Assembly: GCA_947371645.1 (NCBI GenBank)
Contig: CANBQJ010000137.1
Span: forward strand, 1 to 9,912
From: Burkholderiales bacterium
GTDB taxonomy: Bacteria; Pseudomonadota; Gammaproteobacteria; Burkholderiales; Burkholderiaceae
DNA: 9,912 nt
Direction: 5' to 3'
Below are positions 5,404-9,912 of this stretch, piece after piece. The position numbers were made by a program, and so were the translations under genes. Each line of letters begins with the position of its first letter. Positions within the stretch are counted from its first letter, which is position 1. The notes below the pieces were generated by a model that had not been told where the DNA came from, made no database searches, and saw nothing but the letters and a program-made list of their open reading frames with translations.

Positions 5404-6825
5404 ATGACAGCGCAGTCCCCTTCCCCAGCCACCGCGGCCAGCCCCGCCTCCCCTGCCTTGTGGCAACAACTGGAGGCCTGTGCCCAGGCCGTGATGGCGG
5501 TGCGCGGCGGCCAGTCGCTCACCGAAGCCTTGGCCGCCTGCCCGGCAGCGCTGCGCCCGGGCGTGCAGGCCCTGAGCTTCCAGGTGATGCGCCAGATGGG
5601 CCAGGCTGAAGCCCTGAAAACGGCGCTGGTGAGCAAAGCCCCCGCACCGTGGGTGGACGCCCTCCTGGTCAGCACCCTCGCCCTGGCCCAGGCCGACAGC
5701 TATCCCGCCCACACCCTGGTCAACCAGGCCGTGGAAGCCTGCAAGCGCGGCAGCAAGTCCAGACAGGCCGTGGCCAGCCTGGTCAACGCCGTGCTGCGTC
5801 GCTTCATGCGCGAACAAGCCGCCTTGCTGACTCAGGTCAGCCAACAGCCCCGCGCCCGCCACAACCACCCCGACTGGTGGGTCGCCCGCCTGCAGCGCGA
5901 CTGGCCCGAGCACTGGGCTGCCCTGCTGGCCTGCAACCAGCACCCTGCGCCCATGAGCCTGCGCGTGAACCGCCGCCAGGGCACACGGGGCGACTACATC
6001 GGCGCGCTGCAAACGGCCCGGGTGCTGCCCGATGCCGCCGAAGGCTCCCCCACCCAGACCCATGCCCGCACCGACCCCGCCTGGCAGCCCTGGCTGGACG
6101 ACAGCGCCATCGTGCTGCCCAAAGCGGTGCCCGTGGGCCAGCTGCCCGGTTTTGCCACCGGGGCCTGCTCGGTGCAGGACGTGGCCGCGCAACTGGCCGC
6201 CCACCTGCTGGTGCAAGGCCCCCAAGCCAACCTTGCGGGCGCGACAGCGTGGCGGCTGCAGCCCGGCTCACGCGTGCTGGACGCCTGCGCGGCCCCCGGT
6301 GGCAAGACCGCCCACCTGCTGGAACTCGCCGATCTGGACGTTCTGGCGCTGGACAGCGACCCCACTCGCCTGAACCGTGTGCACGACACCTTGCAGCGGC
6401 TGGGCCTGAACGCCCGCACCCAGGCCGCCGATGCCAGCCGCCCTGCAGACTGGTGGGACGGGCAGCTGTTCGACGCCATCTTGCTGGACGCGCCCTGCAG
6501 CGCATCGGGCATCGTGCGCCGCCACCCCGATGTGCGCTGGCTGCGTCGCGACAGCGACATCGCCGCCCTGGCCCACTCCCAGGACGCCTTGCTGGACGCC
6601 CTGTGGCCCTTGCTCAAACCCGGTGGCCGCCTGCTGTACTGCACCTGCTCCGTCTTCAAAGCCGAAGGCCAGGAACGCATCGACGCGTTTTTGCAACGAC
6701 AGCCCCAAGCCCGTCTGCTCGTGTCACCCGGCCACATGCTGCCTGTGGTCGAATACCTCGGAGACCCTGCCACCTCCGGCATGGACCGGGGCGATGGCTT
6801 TTACTACGCCCTGCTGACCTCCTGA
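5404..6825 (+). CDS. rsmB: 16S rRNA (cytosine(967)-C(5))-methyltransferase RsmB
   Basis: The enzyme methylates C967 of 16S rRNA with S-adenosylmethionine. From ATG 5404 it has 473 residues. The N-terminal NusB-like RNA-binding domain (about 15-150) contains HTLVNQAVEACKR and SLVNAVLRRF. The methyltransferase domain has SAM motif DACAAPGGKT (293-302), DAPCSASG with Cys365 (the release Cys in this family) and YCTCSV with Cys415 (the expected nucleophile). It ends in the typical DGFYYALL. A GTG 20 codons upstream (5344) is also in frame, but the added residues look unlike the family. No strong Shine-Dalgarno site precedes either start. It is somewhat longer than the E. coli enzyme, partly from extra residues before the SAM motif (around 270-285). 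It heads the rsmB-DUF4390-ntrYX group, with 14 bp to the next gene, and is probably co-transcribed with it. Confidence 0.95.
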   Translation: MTAQSPSPATAASPASPALWQQLEACAQAVMAVRGGQSLTEALAACPAALRPGVQALSFQVMRQMGQAEALKTALVSKAPAPWVDALLVSTLALAQADSYPAHTLVNQAVEACKRGSKSRQAVASLVNAVLRRFMREQAALLTQVSQQPRARHNHPDWWVARLQRDWPEHWAALLACNQHPAPMSLRVNRRQGTRGDYIGALQTARVLPDAAEGSPTQTHARTDPAWQPWLDDSAIVLPKAVPVGQLPGFATGACSVQDVAAQLAAHLLVQGPQANLAGATAWRLQPGSRVLDACAAPGGKTAHLLELADLDVLALDSDPTRLNRVHDTLQRLGLNARTQAADASRPADWWDGQLFDAILLDAPCSASGIVRRHPDVRWLRRDSDIAALAHSQDALLDALWPLLKPGGRLLYCTCSVFKAEGQERIDAFLQRQPQARLLVSPGHMLPVVEYLGDPATSGMDRGDGFYYALLTS

Positions 6826-6829
6826 ACCC

Positions 6830-6833
6830 AAGG
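6830..6833 (+). promoter_or_regulatory. ribosome binding site of the DUF4390 gene
   Basis: AAGG lies 6 bases before the ATG at 6840, within the 14-bp gap after the rsmB stop. This supports the chosen start and separate initiation within an operon. Confidence 0.6.
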
Positions 6834-6839
6834 TGCGCG

Positions 6840-7442
6840 ATGCCCGATCAGCGCCGCCGAGACCTGCTCGCACGCAGCGCAAGTGCCTGGCTTGCGGCCG
6901 CTCTGGCCCAGGCCGGACATGGGGTGCACGCGCAGAGCACGGCCGCACGCCCCCACCCCGCTTTCGAGTTGCAGCAATTGCGCGTGCAGCGCAGCGACGA
7001 CGACCTGCTCCTGAGCTATGAGGTGCGGCTGGAGCTGCCGCGCGACATCGAACTGGCCCTGAGCAAAGGCATCGCCGTGGTCTTCGTCGCCGAGGCCACG
7101 CTGTTTCGCAGCCGCTGGTACTGGCTGGACCAGCCCCGGGCCACGGCCACCCGGCGCTGGCGCCTGGCCTTTCAGCCCCTGACCCGCCACTGGCGCCTGA
7201 GCTTTGACGGCCTCAGCCGCCCCTACAACCGCCTGAACGATGCGCTGGACGTGATGCGCAAGGCCAGCGCCTGGCAGATTGCCGATGGCCTGGCCACCAA
7301 CGACAACCAGGACCACTACGTCGACTTCAGCTTCAAGCTGGACACCGATGAGCTGCCCCGCCCCTTGCAGATCGGCCTGGGCGGCGACCTCGACGCGCTG
7401 CTGCATGTGGAGCGGCGCGTGGGCGTGCCCCTGCCACGCTGA
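6840..7442 (+). CDS. exported DUF4390 protein of unknown function
   Basis: The 200-residue protein matches the pattern of the DUF4390 family found between rsmB and ntrY in betaproteobacteria; its biochemical role is unknown. The N-terminus is a signal peptide: an Arg-rich start (QRRRDLLARSA, residues 4-14), a hydrophobic Ala/Leu stretch (14-25) and a likely cleavage site after VHA (29-31). The RRRDLL stretch resembles a twin-arginine motif, so Tat export is possible. The mature part has the family features: ELQQLRVQRSDDDLLLSYEV near the start, an Arg/Trp-rich middle (FRSRWYW, RHWRLSF, YNRLNDALDVM) and VDFSFKLDTDELPRPLQIGL near the end. It lies 14 bp from each neighbour. Its place beside a sensor kinase with a large extracytoplasmic region suggests, without proving, a periplasmic accessory role in NtrY signalling. 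Confidence 0.82.
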   Translation: MPDQRRRDLLARSASAWLAAALAQAGHGVHAQSTAARPHPAFELQQLRVQRSDDDLLLSYEVRLELPRDIELALSKGIAVVFVAEATLFRSRWYWLDQPRATATRRWRLAFQPLTRHWRLSFDGLSRPYNRLNDALDVMRKASAWQIADGLATNDNQDHYVDFSFKLDTDELPRPLQIGLGGDLDALLHVERRVGVPLPR

Positions 7443-7456
7443 CCTGCCCTGCTGAC

Positions 7457-9871
7457 ATGAGCACCATCAAAGCCAACCGCTGGGCCTGGGTCATCTCCAG
7501 CGTGGCCATGGCTGGCGCCGGCCTCATCCTCACCTTCCTGCTGGTCTTTGCGACGCAAAACGGCGAGCGCTTCGAAACCCATTACCACTGGCTGCTGCTG
7601 GCCAACATCGCCCTGGCCACGCTGCTGGCCCTGGTCATCGTGCTGGCCCTCATGCGGCTGGTGCTGAGGCTGCGCCAGCGCAGGTTCGGCAGCCGCCTGC
7701 TGCTCAAGCTGGCCGGCATCTTCGGGCTTGTGGGGGTATTGCCCGGCCTCTTGATCTACGGCGTGTCCTACCAGTTCGTCTCGCGCAGCATCGAGACCTG
7801 GTTCGACCTGCGTGTCGAACGTGCGCTGGACGCGGGCCTCAACCTGGGCCGCAGCACCCTCGACACCCTCAGCCAGGACCTGGCCAACAAGGCCCGGGTG
7901 GCCGCGCACCGCCTCAGCAGCCCCATCGACCAGGGCGCCCCGGGGGTGCTGCCCGCCACCGGCGTGATCGAACTGGAGCGCCTGCGAGAACAGCTGGGCG
8001 CGCAAGCGGTCAGCATCGTCAACGACAGCGGCCAGGTGGACCTGAGCGCGGGCAGCGACGGCTCCCACGGCCTGCGCCCCGAGCGCATCCCGCAGGCCTG
8101 GCGCCTTGAAGCCCAGCAGCGCGGCGCCATGGCCGTGGTCGAAGGCCTGGACGAGCGCGCCGAAGACCCTGCCGACGAGGCCAGATCGGGCAAGAACGCC
8201 AGCGCCCGACGTCAGGCCGCACGCAACGACACCACCAGCATCGGCCTGAACTTCAGCGCCGCCCGCATCGTGGCCCTGGCCTGGATGCCCGACGCCAGCT
8301 TCAGCCTGCAGTCTCGCAACCGCTTCCTGCTCGTGGTGCAAGGCCTGGAGCCCGGCCTGGTGCGCAATGCCCTGGACGTGCAGTCCGCCTACCGCGAATA
8401 CCAGCAGCGCTCGCTGGGCCGTGAAGGCCTCAAGCGCATGTACATCGGCACGCTCACGCTGACCCTCATCCTGGCGGTGTTCGGCGCCTTCCTGCTGGCC
8501 GCCCTGCTGGGCCAGCAACTGGCCCGCCCCCTGCTCTTGCTCGCGGCAGGTGTGGGCGAGGTGGCCCGCGGCGACCTGCGCCCCAAGGCCATCTTCGCCA
8601 GCGGCGACGAGTTGGGCGGCCTGACGCGCTCCTTTGCCGAGATGACGCAGCAGCTGGCCGATGCGCGCACCCTGGCCGACCGCAGCGTGCAGGAGCTCGA
8701 CAGCGCCCGCGCCCACCTGCAGACCATCCTGGACAACCTCACTGCGGGCGTCATCGTGTTCGACGCGCTGGGGCGCATCGACATGGTCAACCCTGGCGCC
8801 ACCCGCATCCTGCGCCTGCCGCTGTCGGCATACCGTGGTCGCCCCTTGAGCGAGCTGCCCGAGCTGAGCGACTTTGCCGAGCGCCTGCGCCTGCGCTTCG
8901 AGCTCAACGCCACCGACCCCACGCCAGGCGAGCGCCAGCAATGGCAAGAGGCCTTCGAGCTGCCCCTGCCCCACTTTGCCGACCCGCTGCCCCTGCTGGT
9001 GCGGGGCGCCGAGCTGCCGCCCGATGAGCGGCTCATCGTCTTCGACGACCTCAGCGAGATCGTGTCCTCGCAGCGCGCGCAGGCCTGGGGCGAAGTGGCC
9101 CGCCGCGTGGCCCACGAGATCAAGAACCCGCTCACGCCCATCCAGCTGTCGGCCGAACGCCTGCAACACAAGCTGGCCAGCAAGCTCGAAGGCGTCGACC
9201 GCCAGCTGCTCGAGCGCTCCGTGGGCACCATCGTCAACCAGGTGCAGGCACTCAAGACCCTGATCAACGAGTTCCGCGACTACGCCCGCATGCCCCAGGC
9301 CCGCCTGCTGCCGCTGCAGATCAACACCCTGGTCACGGACGTGACCGGCCTGTATGGGCAAGAGCTGGAGAGCGGCCTGCTGGTGCTGCAACTGGGCGAA
9401 GGCCTGCCCGACATCCTGGGTGATGCCACCCAGTTGCGGCAGGTGGTGCACAACCTCGTGCAAAACGCCATGGACGCCTTGCACGACCACCCGCCAGCTG
9501 GTCAAGCACCGCGCGTGACCGTGCGCACCGATGCCGCGCGCCATGAAGATGGCCGCATCCGGGCCGTGCGCCTGCGTGTGCAGGACAACGGCCCGGGCTT
9601 CCCCGAAAAGATATTGAAGCGCGCCTTCGAGCCCTACATCACCACCAAAACCAAAGGCACCGGACTGGGCCTGGCAGTGGTCAAGAAGATCGCCGATGAG
9701 CACGGCGCCTTGATACGCATCCGCAATCTGCAAGCTGAAGCTGCGATTGACCCATTAAAAAGTGCAGATCAAGGGTATCCCGCAGCGCACCAAACCTTGA
9801 TTGGGGCTCAAGTTTCGATATCATTTTCGAAGCTGTCATCTCAAAACGACGAAGCTGAGTCACACTTGTGA
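7457..9871 (+). CDS. ntrY: NtrY-like membrane sensor histidine kinase
   Basis: The 804-residue kinase has the NtrY layout. Three N-terminal membrane helices (about 11-32, 45-67, 84-104) are followed by an extracytoplasmic region (about 105-325), a fourth helix (about 330-352), HAMP (353-405), PAS (about 422-530), the dimerisation domain with phospho-acceptor His553 in VAHEIKNPLTPIQLSAERL, and the ATPase domain. The ATPase domain carries the N box (Asn666, Asn670), the G1 box DNGPGF from Asp710, and GTGLGLAVV (736-744). NtrY-NtrX pairs control nitrogen metabolism, nitrate respiration or redox responses in other bacteria; the signal here is not evident. It starts 14 bp after the DUF4390 gene with a weak ribosome site. 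The C-terminal ~53 residues, after IADEHGALIRI, are encoded by AT-richer DNA with rare codons (ATA, TTA767), and about 25 residues seem inserted before the family's closing motif GAQVSISFSKL (783-793). The gene is otherwise intact. Confidence 0.9.
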   Translation: MSTIKANRWAWVISSVAMAGAGLILTFLLVFATQNGERFETHYHWLLLANIALATLLALVIVLALMRLVLRLRQRRFGSRLLLKLAGIFGLVGVLPGLLIYGVSYQFVSRSIETWFDLRVERALDAGLNLGRSTLDTLSQDLANKARVAAHRLSSPIDQGAPGVLPATGVIELERLREQLGAQAVSIVNDSGQVDLSAGSDGSHGLRPERIPQAWRLEAQQRGAMAVVEGLDERAEDPADEARSGKNASARRQAARNDTTSIGLNFSAARIVALAWMPDASFSLQSRNRFLLVVQGLEPGLVRNALDVQSAYREYQQRSLGREGLKRMYIGTLTLTLILAVFGAFLLAALLGQQLARPLLLLAAGVGEVARGDLRPKAIFASGDELGGLTRSFAEMTQQLADARTLADRSVQELDSARAHLQTILDNLTAGVIVFDALGRIDMVNPGATRILRLPLSAYRGRPLSELPELSDFAERLRLRFELNATDPTPGERQQWQEAFELPLPHFADPLPLLVRGAELPPDERLIVFDDLSEIVSSQRAQAWGEVARRVAHEIKNPLTPIQLSAERLQHKLASKLEGVDRQLLERSVGTIVNQVQALKTLINEFRDYARMPQARLLPLQINTLVTDVTGLYGQELESGLLVLQLGEGLPDILGDATQLRQVVHNLVQNAMDALHDHPPAGQAPRVTVRTDAARHEDGRIRAVRLRVQDNGPGFPEKILKRAFEPYITTKTKGTGLGLAVVKKIADEHGALIRIRNLQAEAAIDPLKSADQGYPAAHQTLIGAQVSISFSKLSSQNDEAESHL

Positions 9872-9901
9872 TATCAAACAGCGAGCACGTCAAAAAAATT
9901 C
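9712..9901. other. low-GC segment spanning the ntrY 3' end and the ntrX leader
   Basis: Direct counting gives 82 G+C in 9721-9900 (46%), against about 67% in a typical 60-base line of the same gene (9301-9360: 40 of 60). The change is abrupt near 9710 and continues to the right edge. The segment holds a candidate promoter, an 8-bp palindrome TGATATCA over the ntrY stop (9869-9876), a TCAC-N4-GTGA dyad (9860-9871) and an A-run (9892-9898) just before the next start codon. Confidence 0.7.
9797..9824 (+). promoter_or_regulatory. candidate sigma-70 promoter for ntrX inside ntrY
   Basis: TTGATT (9797-9802) and TATCAT (9819-9824) are separated by 16 bp. The -35 matches consensus at 4 of 6 positions and the -10 at 5 of 6. 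An inverted repeat TTCGA-N8-TCGAA (9814-9831) encloses the -10 exactly, as an operator would. The start of transcription would fall near 9831, giving a leader of about 70 bases before the ATG at 9902. The segment is coding and AT-rich, so chance resemblance is possible. Confidence 0.4.
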
Positions 9902-9912
9902 ATGGCCACGAT
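9902..9912 (+). CDS. ntrX: start of the presumed NtrX response regulator (3' end missing)
   Basis: Only ATG GCC ACG AT is visible (Met-Ala-Thr-Ile/Met), 30 bp after the ntrY stop. Response regulators of this type usually begin MA-T-I-L-V-V-D-D-E, and ntrX normally follows ntrY, so the assignment rests on position plus four codons. The leader has an A-run and no clear Shine-Dalgarno site. The call cannot be verified inside this window. Confidence 0.5.

Noticed and set aside
5649..6839. Open frame upstream of and continuous with the DUF4390 gene, overlapping rsmB
   Set aside because: The upstream part is an Arg/Pro-rich shadow of rsmB. The real gene starts at 6840, where an AAGG site and a signal peptide begin.
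7316..9733. An 805-codon open frame on the minus strand opposite ntrY
   Set aside because: It is the mirror of the ntrY coding frame in GC-rich DNA. Its translation is rich in Gln, His, Gly and Ala, has no recognisable domain, and no ribosome site supports it. The plus-strand frame has a complete kinase domain set.

Overview
The window is a gene-dense, GC-rich (about two-thirds G+C) stretch of bacterial chromosome. Its closest fit is a betaproteobacterium of the order Burkholderiales (Comamonadaceae / Rubrivivax-Leptothrix-Aquabacterium type). The reasons are the rsmB - DUF4390 - ntrY - ntrX gene order, a PTS enzyme I without a sugar permease beside it, and an OlsB-type acyltransferase typical of that order. 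No mobile element, tRNA, rRNA, CRISPR array or phage gene was seen. No stretch longer than 300 bases lacks a gene; the longest gap is the 199-bp divergent region at 4263-4461.

Layout. Bases 1-1257 hold the 3' two-thirds of an ABC-F ATPase (Uup type) whose start lies outside the window. Bases 1377-2450 encode a multi-pass membrane O-acyltransferase. It abuts, stop codon to stop codon with no bases between, the minus-strand gene for PTS enzyme I (2451-4262). Divergent from ptsI is a gene for an OlsB-like ornithine N-acyltransferase (4462-5334), the first enzyme of phosphorus-free ornithine lipid synthesis. From 5404 to the right edge runs a likely operon: rsmB (16S rRNA m5C967 methyltransferase), an exported DUF4390 protein, the NtrY-like sensor kinase and the first codons of its presumed regulator NtrX, with only 14 bp in each of the first two gaps.

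The most interesting signal is in the ptsI/olsB divergent region: four GTCA(C/T) motifs spaced exactly 11 bp apart (4367, 4378, 4389, 4400), ending about 55 bp before the olsB start. This is the geometry and core of a tandem PhoB (Pho box) operator, in front of a gene whose product makes a phosphate-free substitute lipid. It predicts phosphate-starvation control of membrane remodelling here.

A second signal is at the right edge. The last ~160 bp of ntrY and the gap to ntrX drop to about 46% G+C, carry rare codons, and contain a plausible sigma-70 promoter (TTGATT-N16-TATCAT) whose -10 lies inside an inverted repeat. The regulator gene may therefore have its own regulated promoter.
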